49,738 nucleotides of DNA from Neomegalonema sp. (lineage in GTDB: Bacteria > Pseudomonadota > Alphaproteobacteria > Rhodobacterales > Rhodobacteraceae): the NCBI RefSeq assembly GCF_028688855.1, contig NZ_JAQTXI010000023.1, positions 1-49,738 of the forward strand. Reading direction: 5' to 3'. The notes beneath the pieces were generated by a model. It had not been told where the DNA came from. It saw only the letters and a program-made list of their open reading frames with translations, and did no database searches. Within the stretch, counting starts at the first letter, position 1. Every line of letters begins with the position of its first letter. The translations under genes and the position numbers were made by a program. Below, in pieces: positions 32,223 to 40,134 of this stretch.

Positions 32223-33137
32223 ATGACCTTGATTTCCGGACTCAGACGGGCGAACGGCGCCGTCAACGCGAGTCGGGGCGGCGGCGCATGGAGCGCCTCG
32301 GCCCAGAACGCCGGTCATGCGGGCCATGGCGCGCAGCAGGGCGGACAGGCGGGATGGAGCCTCGGGGGCGGCTCTCGCCCCGGCGTCAGCCTCGGCGCGC
32401 AGGGCGCGGGCGCCCAGACGGGCGCTCAGGCGGGCGGCTACCGACCCGGCGGCGCCGTCGCCTGGAGCGGCGCGCAGGGCGGCTACCGACCCGGGGCGCA
32501 GATCGGCGGTCAGGCGGGCTGGAGATCTCTGGCCGGCTACAACGGCCGCATCTCCAGCGCCGGCGACATCCCCAATCTGCCGCGCGGCTGGAGCACCTAC
32601 GGATTCCAGAGCCAGGGCCAGGCCCAGCGCTCCGGCCCGCAGCCCGGCGACGAGCGCGCGGCGGGAATCGGCGGTCGAATCAGCAACCTCCTTCCGCCGG
32701 GCAGCCTGCTGGGCCGAGTCCTCGGCGTGCCGATGGGCGCCTTCTCCTATCTCGTCGGCCATGACAGCGCCTTGCGCGCCGCCCAGAACGGCGACGTCGG
32801 CGGCTGGCTGGTCAACACCCAGAGCCACGAATCCCACACCCACGCCCTCGGCGGCAACGCCGGAGGCCGTCAGGCTCCGCTCGCCTTCCTCGGCACGCTG
32901 GGTCAGGAAGCGGGCTATCTGCTGGGTCTGGACGGAGTCTTCGGCAACTCCGCCGCCTATGACCGCGTCCACGGCACGAACTACAACCACGACGCGGGCC
33001 AGCCGACCCATGTCCTGCCCATCTGGGGCCAGCGCGGCGGCCTCACCGGCAGCGGCTATACGCCCGGCACCGGCGTCCCGACCGGCCAGGCTCAGGCTCA
33101 GGCTCAGGCGGGCGGCGGGGCTCACGCCGGACATTGA
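32223..33137 (+). CDS. Glycine/glutamine-rich orphan protein
   Basis: A 304-residue protein without recognised domains or a signal peptide. Residues 20-115 are low complexity, rich in Gly, Ala, Gln and aromatic residues, with GGYRPG twice and many GAQ/GGQAGW units. Residues 115-290 are more globular (PPGSLLGRVLGVPMGAFSYLVGHDSA, APLAFLGTLGQEAGYLLGLDGVFG, HGTNYNHDAG). The C-terminus returns to AQAQAQAGGG and ends AGH. The start is the ATG with AGGA 8 nt upstream; a longer frame from 31941 would lack a ribosome-binding site. A good terminator follows. Function unknown. Confidence 0.7.
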   Translation: MTLISGLRRANGAVNASRGGGAWSASAQNAGHAGHGAQQGGQAGWSLGGGSRPGVSLGAQGAGAQTGAQAGGYRPGGAVAWSGAQGGYRPGAQIGGQAGWRSLAGYNGRISSAGDIPNLPRGWSTYGFQSQGQAQRSGPQPGDERAAGIGGRISNLLPPGSLLGRVLGVPMGAFSYLVGHDSALRAAQNGDVGGWLVNTQSHESHTHALGGNAGGRQAPLAFLGTLGQEAGYLLGLDGVFGNSAAYDRVHGTNYNHDAGQPTHVLPIWGQRGGLTGSGYTPGTGVPTGQAQAQAQAGGGAHAGH

Positions 33138-33163
33138 GTCCGGCCTTTCTCCACAGCTTCGGG

Positions 33164-33190
33164 CCCTCTCCGCCGCGCGGGGAGGGTTTT
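33164..33190 (+). terminator. Terminator after the orphan gene
   Basis: Ten-bp stem CCCTCTCCGC / GCGGGGAGGG with one T-G pair, 3-nt loop, then TTTT. Confidence 0.85.
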
Positions 33191-33195
33191 CGTCT

Positions 33196-34119
33196 TCAGA
33201 GGCTCAGCAGCAGAAACAGCACCGGCGCCGCCAGCAGCGTCTGCGCCGAGATCAGCGAGGCCATGAGCCGCGCGTCTCCGCCCATGCGCCGCGCGAGGAC
33301 GTAGCTCGCGGTGGCGGTGGGCGCCGCCGCCGTCAGGACCGCGAGCTGACGGCCCTCGGGCCCCAGCCCCAGAGCCCAGGCCGCCGCGAAGGACGCCGCA
33401 GGCCAGACCAGGAATTTCGCCAGCCCCGTCCAGAAGATCGGCGGCAGATCCCGCAGGGTCTCGGCGCCGAGCCTCACCCCCGCCCCCACCGCCAGCAGCG
33501 CCAGAGGCAGACTCGCCCCGCCGAGCGCCTCCAGAACCTTCAGGACCAGCCCCGGAGGAGCCGCTCCGGCGAGGTTCAGCGTCAGCCCCAGCGCCGAGGC
33601 CAGAACCAGAGGATTGGTCGCCAGCTCCTTCAGCGCCTTCAGCCAGGGCGAAGAGGTCGGAGTCCCCCGCCCCGCTCCGTTCAAGGCCAGAACATGGGCG
33701 CCTACGGATAGAATGTTCGCCGCGATGATCAGCGGCGCCAGAGCGGGCGTCAGCCGCTCCAGCCCCGCCGGCCCCTGAGCCGCCAGAGCCGTCGCGAAGG
33801 CGATGTAGGTGTTGTAGCGGATCGCGCCCTGAACCACGCTCGGGAGGGCGGGCCCGGAGAGCCGCCGCCTCCCGAAGCCCCAGACCAGCGCGAAGACGAA
33901 GAGCTGCCCCCCCACCAGCGCCGCCCCCAGCTTCACCGCCTCCAGCCCCGCCGGAGGCGCCTTGACCAGCGAAGCCACCAGCAGCGCCGGAAAGAGCGCC
34001 CAATAGGCCAGCTTCTCCATTTCGGTCCAGCCCGCGGCCGAAACCACGCCCAGCCGCGCCAGACCCGCCCCGACGAGCATCAGCGCGAAACTCGCCGCCA
34101 GCGCCTCGATGGCCCCCAT
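33196..34119 (-). CDS. AEC family transporter
   Basis: A 307-residue membrane protein of the auxin efflux carrier family, with about ten hydrophobic helices in two five-helix halves. Family features are GWTEMEKLAYWALFPALL, GAIRYNTYIAFATA, LATNPLVLASALGLTLNL and the C-terminal KFLVWPAASFAAAWALGL. Bacterial members export or import carboxylates and other small anions; the substrate cannot be told. The start is the ATG of MGAIEA with GGGAGG upstream, seven codons inside the longest frame. Divergent from regA. Confidence 0.87.
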   Translation of the reverse strand: MGAIEALAASFALMLVGAGLARLGVVSAAGWTEMEKLAYWALFPALLVASLVKAPPAGLEAVKLGAALVGGQLFVFALVWGFGRRRLSGPALPSVVQGAIRYNTYIAFATALAAQGPAGLERLTPALAPLIIAANILSVGAHVLALNGAGRGTPTSSPWLKALKELATNPLVLASALGLTLNLAGAAPPGLVLKVLEALGGASLPLALLAVGAGVRLGAETLRDLPPIFWTGLAKFLVWPAASFAAAWALGLGPEGRQLAVLTAAAPTATASYVLARRMGGDARLMASLISAQTLLAAPVLFLLLSL

Positions 34120-34213
34120 GGGACGCCTCCCTCTCCGCAAGGCGCCCTTATAGGGCCTCCTCCGGCGAAGGTCGCCCCCTCGCGCTTGCCGATTTCGCGT
34201 GTGAAAAGGTTGT

Positions 34214-34236
34214 CATGTGCGTCGATAGGCGACATG
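34214..34236. promoter_or_regulatory. Palindrome upstream of regA
   Basis: CATGT-N13-ACATG with an inner GTCG / CGAC pair, about 70 bp before the regA start in the gap shared with the AEC gene. It could be an autoregulatory site; the RegA consensus is loose, so this is only suggestive. Confidence 0.3.
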
Positions 34237-34307
34237 ATCGCGCCATCAAGGCGGTCGCCTCTCGCACAGCTCCGAACAAGGCCGCCCTCAAGGGGGAAAC
34301 CGCGCCC

Positions 34308-34862
34308 ATGTCCGAGATCGAACCGCTAGCGATAGGCCCCGACAACTCCCTGCTGATCGTCGAGGACGACGACGCCCTGCGCTCGCGGCTCGCGCGGGCG
34401 ATGGAGAAGCGCGGCTTCGTCGTCGCCACGGCCGCCAGCGTCGCCGAGGGCGTCGCCGCCGCCAGAAGCCACCCGCCCGCCTACGCCGTCACGGATCTGC
34501 GGCTCGGAGACGGCAGCGGACTCGACGTGGTGACCGCCATCCGCGAGGCCCGCCCCGAATCGAGGATCATCGTGCTGACCGGATACGGCGCCATCGCCAC
34601 GGCGGTGGCGGCGGTCAAGGCGGGGGCGGTGGACTATCTCTCCAAGCCCGCCGACGCCGACGACGTCTGCGCCGCGCTGCTCAGCCCCGAAGGCGAGAGG
34701 CCCCCGCCGCCCGACAATCCCATGTCCGCCGACCGCGTCCGCTGGGAGCACATCCAGCGCGTCTACGAACTCTGCGAGCGCAACGTCTCGGAGACGGCCC
34801 GGCGGCTGAACATGCACCGGCGCACGCTCCAGCGGATCCTCGCCAAGCGCAGCCCGCGCTGA
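34308..34862 (+). CDS. regA: Global redox response regulator RegA (PrrA/ActR/RegR family)
   Basis: A 184-residue two-domain regulator, exactly the usual length of the family. Phospho-acceptor is Asp63 (AVTDLRLGDGSGLD); the acidic pocket is VEDDD (about 19-22) and the conserved Lys is in YLSKPADADD. A short proline linker leads to the Fis-like HTH NVSETARRLNMHRRTLQRILAKR at the C-terminus, characteristic of RegA/PrrA. In photosynthetic and related alphaproteobacteria it controls respiration, carbon and nitrogen fixation in response to redox. The usual neighbours regB and senC are absent here. The ATG is chosen for family length and the upstream AAGGGGG. Confidence 0.93.
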   Translation: MSEIEPLAIGPDNSLLIVEDDDALRSRLARAMEKRGFVVATAASVAEGVAAARSHPPAYAVTDLRLGDGSGLDVVTAIREARPESRIIVLTGYGAIATAVAAVKAGAVDYLSKPADADDVCAALLSPEGERPPPPDNPMSADRVRWEHIQRVYELCERNVSETARRLNMHRRTLQRILAKRSPR

Positions 34863-34884
34863 GCCTCCGGACAGCCGCGCCCGC

Positions 34885-36678
34885 ATGACCCAGGACATGG
34901 ATTTCGACGGCCCGCCCTCCGGACCTCAGGCCCAGGCGGGCGGCAACGAGCCGACCTTCTCCGTCTCGGAGATCTCCGGCGCGGTGAAGAAGACGCTCGA
35001 AACGCGCTTCGGACAGGTGCGCGTGCGCGGCGAGATCTCGGGCTATCGCGGGCCGCACAGCTCGGGACACGCCTATTTCACCCTCAAGGACGAAGGCGCG
35101 CGGCTCGATTCGGTGATCTGGCGCGGCGTGCTCCAGAAGCTCCAGATCCCCCCGGAGGAAGGCATGGAGGTGATCGCCTCGGGGCGGCTCTCCAGCTATC
35201 CGGGGACTTCGAAATATCAGCTGATCATCGAGCGGATCGTCCCGGCGGGCGAAGGCGCGCTCATGGCCATGCTCCAGGCCCGCAAGCGCAAGCTCGCCGC
35301 CGAGGGGCTCTTCGATCCGGCCCGCAAGAAGCCCCTCCCCTTCCTGCCCGAGGTGGTGGGCGTGGTGGCCTCGCCGACGGGCGCCGTGATCCGCGACATC
35401 CTGCACCGCATCATGGACCGCTTCCCGCGCCGGGTGATCCTCTGGCCCGCCGCCGCCCAGGGCGAGCGCTGCGCGCAGGAGGTCTCCGCCGGAATCCGGG
35501 GCTTCAACGCCCTGCCGCCCGGAGGCCCCGTTCCGCGTCCGGACGTGCTGATCGTGGCGCGCGGCGGCGGCTCCCTCGAAGACCTCTGGGGCTACAACGA
35601 GGAGATCGTCGCCCGCGCCGCCGCCGAAAGCCGGATTCCGCTGATCTCGGCGGTGGGCCATGAAACGGACGTCACGCTCATCGACTTCGCCGCCGACCGG
35701 CGCGCCCCCACCCCCACCGCCGCCGCCGAAATGGCGGTTCCGGTGCGCTCGGGCCTGGTCGCGGGGCTGGAGGATCTGGAGTCCCGCCGCCGGAGCGCCC
35801 TGCGGCGCGGCCTCGAAGACCGCCGCGCGCAGGTCCGCAATCTCGCCCGCGCCCTGCCCCGCCCGGAGAGCCTGCTCGATTCTCCGCGCCAGAGGCTCGA
35901 CGCGGCTTCGGCGGGCCTGCCGCGGGCTCTGGCGCTCTGGCGGGCGGCCCAGGAGCGGCGCTTCGCCGAGGCCTCCGGGCGCCTGGAGGCCGCGCGCGGA
36001 CGGCTCAGCGAAAGACGCAGGGGCGCGGCTCAGGCTCTGGCCGTGGCGGGCGAACGCCTGGAGCAGGGCCCCCGACGGCTCATCGCGCTCAAGGCCCGGG
36101 ATCTGGCGGCGCGTCCCCTGCCGCCGCCGCCGCAGATGATCGCCCGGCGCCGCGAAAGGCTGGAGGCTCTGGCGGGCGAACGCCTGGAGCAGGCGCCGCG
36201 TCGGCTGATCGCGCTCAAGCGCCGCGAATGGGCGCGCGCCCTGCCCTCGGCCTCCGGACTGGCCTCCGCCCTCGCCCGGCGCCGCGAGCGGCTGGGCATG
36301 GCCTCGGGGCGCCAGGAGGCCGCCCTCCGCGCCGCGCGCGCCGGACGGAGCGACAGATTGCGCGGACTCGGGCAATTGCTGGAGTCCTATTCCTTCAAGG
36401 GGGTTCTGGCGCGCGGCTTCGCTCTGGCGCGGGACGCGGAGGGACGCCCCATCCGCAGCGCCGCCGCCCTGACTCCCGGCGAGATCCTCACCCTGACCCT
36501 CCAGGAGGGCGAGGCGAAGACCCGCGTCCTCGGGCCGGAGGAGGAGACGCCCCCGCTCCCCGCGCCGAAGCCGCGCCGCAAGGCCGCCCCGAAGCCGGAC
36601 GCCGCCAGGACGGAGCCTGCGGCGGATCTCTTCGGCTTCGCCGCGCCTGAGGCTCAGCCGCCCCTGAGGAAGAAATAG
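34885..36678 (+). CDS. xseA: Exodeoxyribonuclease VII large subunit
   Basis: Catalytic subunit of a single-strand-specific exonuclease. It has an N-terminal OB fold (about 22-120: FSVSEISGAVKKTLETRFGQVRVRGEISGYR), then the catalytic domain with VVASPTGAVIRDILHR, RPDVLIVARGGGSLEDLWGYNEE and SAVGHETDVTLIDFAADRRAPTPTAAAE, and a long coiled coil. At 597 residues it exceeds the usual 450-530. Part of the excess is a 42-residue internal duplication in the coiled coil (GERLEQxPRRLIALK near 390 and again near 432). The C-terminus is Pro/Ala/Lys-rich. It follows regA by 22 bp; no xseB is nearby. Confidence 0.94.
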   Translation: MTQDMDFDGPPSGPQAQAGGNEPTFSVSEISGAVKKTLETRFGQVRVRGEISGYRGPHSSGHAYFTLKDEGARLDSVIWRGVLQKLQIPPEEGMEVIASGRLSSYPGTSKYQLIIERIVPAGEGALMAMLQARKRKLAAEGLFDPARKKPLPFLPEVVGVVASPTGAVIRDILHRIMDRFPRRVILWPAAAQGERCAQEVSAGIRGFNALPPGGPVPRPDVLIVARGGGSLEDLWGYNEEIVARAAAESRIPLISAVGHETDVTLIDFAADRRAPTPTAAAEMAVPVRSGLVAGLEDLESRRRSALRRGLEDRRAQVRNLARALPRPESLLDSPRQRLDAASAGLPRALALWRAAQERRFAEASGRLEAARGRLSERRRGAAQALAVAGERLEQGPRRLIALKARDLAARPLPPPPQMIARRRERLEALAGERLEQAPRRLIALKRREWARALPSASGLASALARRRERLGMASGRQEAALRAARAGRSDRLRGLGQLLESYSFKGVLARGFALARDAEGRPIRSAAALTPGEILTLTLQEGEAKTRVLGPEEETPPLPAPKPRRKAAPKPDAARTEPAADLFGFAAPEAQPPLRKK

Positions 36679-36806
36679 AAGGCCGCCGCCGCGACCAGCG
36701 CCACCGGAAGCAGGATCCGCACGGCCCGCTTCAGCAGGAAGAAGGCCAGCACGAAGACTCCGACGATGATCGCCAGAGAGGTCGTGTCGTAAGTCGAAGG
36801 GTCCAT
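36654..36806 (-). CDS. Small membrane protein (50 residues)
   Basis: Translated from the complement, this frame encodes MDPSTYDTTSLAIIVGVFVL... with two hydrophobic segments (about 11-25 and 31-47) separated by KR and ending FLRGG. GGGAGG lies about 10 nt before the ATG, good support for such a short gene. Its 3' end overlaps the last 25 bp of xseA in antisense. No known family is recognised; it would be an inner-membrane micro-protein. Confidence 0.65.
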   Translation of the reverse strand: MDPSTYDTTSLAIIVGVFVLAFFLLKRAVRILLPVALVAAAAFYFFLRGG

Positions 36807-36973
36807 GACGCGGCCGCCTCCCGGGGGATCCGTTGCGAAGGGCTCAGGAAGCCGCGCCCCTCTCCGAAAGGCAAGGGTTTTCGCCGGAGCCTCCGGAGGC
36901 GGGGCGCTTGACGAGCCGGGCCGCGCGGCGCAAGTAGACGCCGGGAGACGCTCAAGGGGGAGAGCTTGCGCAA

Positions 36974-37954
36974 GTGAAGATCGTCACGGATTGGCGCGCC
37001 GTCGCGCCGGATCTGCGCGGCGCCGCCGTCGCCATCGGGAATTTCGACGGCCTGCATCTCGGGCATCAGGCGCTGTTGTCAGCGACGCGGCGTCAGGCGC
37101 AGGCCTTGGGCGCGCCCTTCGGCGTCGTGACCTTCGAGCCCCATCCGCGCGCCTTCTTCGCGCCCGAGGCTCCCCCCTTCCGGCTGACGCCCGCCCGGGC
37201 CAAGGCGCATATCCTGCAAGAGTCCGGCGTCGAGATCCTGCATCAGGTCGATTTCGACGCCGAACTGGCCGCCATGACGCCCGAAGCCTTCGTGGACCAG
37301 GTGCTGGTCGAGGGGCTCGGAATCTCGCATCTGGCGGCGGGGGCGGATTTCCGCTTCGGCGCGGGCCGGGCCGGAGACATGGCCTTCCTCGCGCGGGTCG
37401 GGCCCGAGCGCGGCTTCTCGGTGCAGAGCGTGGCGCTGATCGAGGGGCCGCAGGGGGTGGAGCTCTCGTCCAGCGCGGCGCGTCGGGCTCTGGCGGAGGG
37501 GCGCCCCGAGGAGGCGGCGCGGATTCTCGGGCGTCCGCATCGCATCGAGGGCGTCGTGAGCAAGGGCGACCAGCGCGGACGCACCATCGGCTTTCCCACC
37601 GCCAACCTCGGCCTCGACGGGCTTCAGCCTCTGGCCTTCGGCGTCTACGCCGTGCGGGCGCGGCTGGCCAAGGACTCCGGCGAGATCGGCGCGGGCGTCG
37701 AGGAGGATCAGGGCGGACGCGGGCCGCTCTGGAAGGGGGTGGCGAATCTCGGGCTGCGGCCCACCTTCGCCGGAGCCGCGCCGCGTCTGGAGGTCCATCT
37801 CTTCGACGTGGACGAAGACCTCTACGGCCGCACGCTGATCGTCGAGATGATCGCCTTCCTGCGCCCCGAGCGCAGATTCGACGGCCTGGAGGCGCTCAAG
37901 GCCCAGATCCGGACGGATTCCCTGGAGGCCCGCCGCCTGCTCGCCGAGGGGTGA
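36974..37954 (+). CDS. ribF: Bifunctional riboflavin kinase / FAD synthetase
   Basis: Converts riboflavin to FMN and FMN to FAD. The N-terminal adenylyltransferase domain (about 15-185) has IGNFDGLHLGHQALL with the nucleotidylyl-transferase HxGH-like site, and VVTFEPHPR. The C-terminal kinase domain (about 190-320) shows RPHRIEGVVSKGDQRGRTIGFPTANL and KGVANLGLRPTF. The 326-residue length is normal. The start is a GTG with GGGGGAGAG upstream. A bidirectional hairpin follows. Confidence 0.95.
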   Translation: MKIVTDWRAVAPDLRGAAVAIGNFDGLHLGHQALLSATRRQAQALGAPFGVVTFEPHPRAFFAPEAPPFRLTPARAKAHILQESGVEILHQVDFDAELAAMTPEAFVDQVLVEGLGISHLAAGADFRFGAGRAGDMAFLARVGPERGFSVQSVALIEGPQGVELSSSAARRALAEGRPEEAARILGRPHRIEGVVSKGDQRGRTIGFPTANLGLDGLQPLAFGVYAVRARLAKDSGEIGAGVEEDQGGRGPLWKGVANLGLRPTFAGAAPRLEVHLFDVDEDLYGRTLIVEMIAFLRPERRFDGLEALKAQIRTDSLEARRLLAEG

Positions 37955-37967
37955 GCCGGAAACGATG

Positions 37968-37992
37968 AAGCCGCCTCGGAGGGAGGCGGCTT
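37968..37992. terminator. Hairpin between ribF and a convergent small gene
   Basis: Perfect 10-bp stem AAGCCGCCTC / GAGGCGGCTT with a 5-nt loop. It can serve both converging transcripts; T runs are weak on both sides. Confidence 0.65.
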
Positions 37993-38036
37993 GAAACGGC
38001 TTGCGGGAAGGATCCCGCCTCTGCGGCGGCCGAGGC

Positions 38037-38216
38037 TCAGCGCGCGGCGGAGAGATTGGCGATCAGGGCGATCTGCGCGCCCGGCAGCATCACCTGCCGA
38101 CGGGGAGAAGCCTGCGCCTCGCGCGAGGTCCGGGACGCGAAGGGGGCGGCGCTCTGGCCGATGTCCTTGCGGGGGAGGACCCAGGCGCCCATCATGGCGG
38201 TCAGGTAGTCGTACAT
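38037..38216 (-). CDS. Hypothetical small protein
   Basis: A 59-residue frame: MYDYLTAMMGAWVLPRKDIGQSAAPFA, a Ser/Arg-rich middle, then VMLPGAQIALIANLSAAR. GGA lies 8 nt before the ATG and an AT-rich upstream region carries TATATT on the same strand. A hairpin sits beyond the stop. No family is recognised. Support is from position, a plausible ribosome-binding site and codon use. Confidence 0.45.
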   Translation of the reverse strand: MYDYLTAMMGAWVLPRKDIGQSAAPFASRTSREAQASPRRQVMLPGAQIALIANLSAAR

Positions 38217-38376
38217 TGCAAAATTCCAACAGTCGGTGTGTTTTTTCTGACGCGGAATATAAGCGATTCGCCGCCTTCCAGGCGCCCCGTTCCCTGCAAC
38301 CCGGCCATGCGTCCGGCGCATGGCTCGGCCGGATTCTCCTTTAAGGTTTTACGACGCCAGATCTTTCCCCCGAAAG

Positions 38377-38405
38377 TTGACGCAGCGCACAAGATCCGGT
38401 ATCTT
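38377..38405 (+). promoter_or_regulatory. Strong orphan promoter before hemW
   Basis: TTGACG (38377-38382), 17-bp spacer, TATCTT (38400-38405): the best-spaced sigma-70 promoter in this part of the window. It lies 425 bp before the hemW start, in a 613-bp stretch (38217-38829) without a convincing gene. Confidence 0.6.
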
Positions 38406-38411
38406 GCTTTT

Positions 38412-38545
38412 CAGGTCTTCCTGCAAGTCGATCTGTTCTGCTTGCCCGGGCGGAGGCCTTTTCAGGCCCTGGTCGCTTAGCTCTCGCCGCCCTTGTCCGA
38501 AATCCTCCAGGAAGGCCGCTTTCGCGGGGAAGGCGGCCTTTCTCC
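38412..38545 (+). ncRNA. Candidate small RNA
   Basis: Predicted transcript from the promoter at 38377-38405 to a terminator-like hairpin, AAGGCCGC / GCGGCCTT (38512-38540), followed by TCTCC. The length would be about 130 nt. The segment has stops in all frames over short distances and includes a pyrimidine-rich stretch ATCCTCC that could pair with ribosome-binding sites. It matches no RNA family I can recognise; a long hemW leader is the alternative. Confidence 0.35.
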
Positions 38546-38829
38546 TGTCCGCAGGCCGGAGATCTCCTGCGCGGCGCCTGCTCCGGATCCGGAGAAAGGC
38601 GAGGGCCTCCGGCGCGCCGGATCGCGCCGCCGACGCCTTTCCTCCTTGCGCCGCACAACGCCCCCGAGGCTCCCGCCGCGCGAGCGCGGCCTCCGGCGCC
38701 GCGGAGCGGCGACCCTCGTCCCGCATGCGTCTCTTTCGCGCCACAAGGCCCGCGTCTTCGCCGCGCTTCGCCTCGCGGGGGATCGGCTGTATAGAGGGGC
38801 CTCCCCCGCGCGATTCCCGAGGATCCTCC

Positions 38830-40026
38830 ATGCCCCTTCCGGACCGGGCCCCGCCCGCCCGCCCCGAGACTTCAGAAGACTGGCGCTCGGGCGGCTTCGG
38901 ACTTTACGTCCACTGGCCTTTCTGCAAGGCGAAATGCCCCTATTGCGACTTCAACAGCCATGTCTCTGCCCAGGTGGACCAGAGCCGCTGGCGGCGCGCC
39001 TTCCGCCGCGCGCTGGAGGTCGAGGCGGCCGCGACGCCGGGCCGTCGGCTGGAGTCGATCTTCTTCGGCGGCGGCACGCCCTCGCTCATGGAGCCCGAGA
39101 CCGTCGCGCTGGTTCTGGACTCCGCCCGCGAGCTCTGGCCCCAGGTGCCGGATCTCGAAGTCACGCTGGAGGCCAATCCCACCAGCGTCGAGTCGGGCCG
39201 TTTCCGCGCCTACGCCGAAGCGGGAGTCAACCGGCTCTCCATGGGGGTCCAGGCCCTGAACGACGCCGATCTGAAGGCTCTGGGCCGTCAGCACGACGCC
39301 GCCGAGGCTCGGGCCGCCTTCGAGGTCGCGCGCGGGATCTTTCCCCGCGTCTCCTTCGATCTGATCTACGCCCGTCAGCGCCAGAGCCTCGAGGACTGGC
39401 GCAAGGAGCTGGCGCTCGCGCTGTCGATGGCGGTGGATCATTTCTCGCTCTATCAGCTCACCATCGAGGCGGGGACGGTCTTCGGACGCCTGCACGGGCT
39501 CGGGAAGCTGAAGGGCCTGCCGGGCCCCGATCTCGGCGCCGATTTCTACGACGCCACCCAGGAGATCTGCGAAGCCGCCGGGCTCCCCGCCTACGAGATC
39601 TCCAATCACGCCCGTCCCGGCGCGGAATGCCGCCACAACCTCGTCTACTGGCGTTACGGCGATTACGTGGGGGTTGGCCCCGGCGCCCATGGCCGGATCA
39701 CCCGCGACGGCCGGCGCTTCGCCGTCGAGACCCATCGGGCGCCGGAGCTCTGGCTCGCGGCCGCCGAACGCGACGGAGCCGGGCGGCTCCATGAGGAGGA
39801 GATCGCGCCCGAGGATCAGGCGACCGAGCATCTGATCATGGGCCTGCGTCTGGCCGAGGGGCTGGACATGGCGCGTCATGCGCGGCTTTCGGGGCGGGCC
39901 TTCGATCCCGGACGCGTCCTGCGCCTGGAGGAGGAGGGGTTCCTCCGCCGCGAGGGCGGACGCCTGATCGCCACGGCGGCGGGCCGCCGGACGCTCGACG
40001 CCGTCATCCTGGAGCTCGCCCGCTGA
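38830..40026 (+). CDS. hemW: Radical SAM heme chaperone HemW
   Basis: A 398-residue HemN-like protein that binds heme and inserts it into respiratory enzymes. The radical-SAM motif is Cys32-x3-Cys36-x2-Cys39 (CKAKCPYC). FFGGGTPSLM, TLEANPTSVE, GVQALNDADLKALGRQH and GDYVGVGPGAHGR are HemW signatures. The extra cysteine and N-terminal features of true HemN are absent. GAGGA precedes the ATG at 38830; the frame is open to 38320 but that region looks non-coding. Confidence 0.93.
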   Translation: MPLPDRAPPARPETSEDWRSGGFGLYVHWPFCKAKCPYCDFNSHVSAQVDQSRWRRAFRRALEVEAAATPGRRLESIFFGGGTPSLMEPETVALVLDSARELWPQVPDLEVTLEANPTSVESGRFRAYAEAGVNRLSMGVQALNDADLKALGRQHDAAEARAAFEVARGIFPRVSFDLIYARQRQSLEDWRKELALALSMAVDHFSLYQLTIEAGTVFGRLHGLGKLKGLPGPDLGADFYDATQEICEAAGLPAYEISNHARPGAECRHNLVYWRYGDYVGVGPGAHGRITRDGRRFAVETHRAPELWLAAAERDGAGRLHEEEIAPEDQATEHLIMGLRLAEGLDMARHARLSGRAFDPGRVLRLEEEGFLRREGGRLIATAAGRRTLDAVILELAR

Positions 40027-40070
40027 ACGCGAGCCCTCCGCCTTGATTGCGCCCAGATGGTGAACCGGAC

Positions 40071-40093
40071 GTTAACGGTTCCTTGACCGTAAC
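40071..40093 (+). promoter_or_regulatory. Inverted repeat upstream of a TPR gene
   Basis: GTTAACGGT (40071-40079) and ACCGTAAC (40086-40093) form an imperfect inverted repeat with a one-base bulge, overlapping TTGACC (40083-40088). Possible operator for the TPR gene starting at 40135; weak evidence. Confidence 0.3.
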
Positions 40094-40134
40094 GACGTAG
40101 ACTGTAAAAAGCACTGAATGGAGGCTCCCCCGCC

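Noticed and set aside
30941..33137. Prophage remnant around the XRE regulator
   Set aside because: No integrase, structural phage gene or attachment repeat is seen, and the neighbours on both sides are ordinary chromosomal genes.
38320..38829. Open frame joined to the front of hemW
   Set aside because: Its composition (Arg/Ser/Pro-rich) is typical of non-coding GC-rich DNA; the HemW family begins at about 38830 and GAGGA precedes that ATG.
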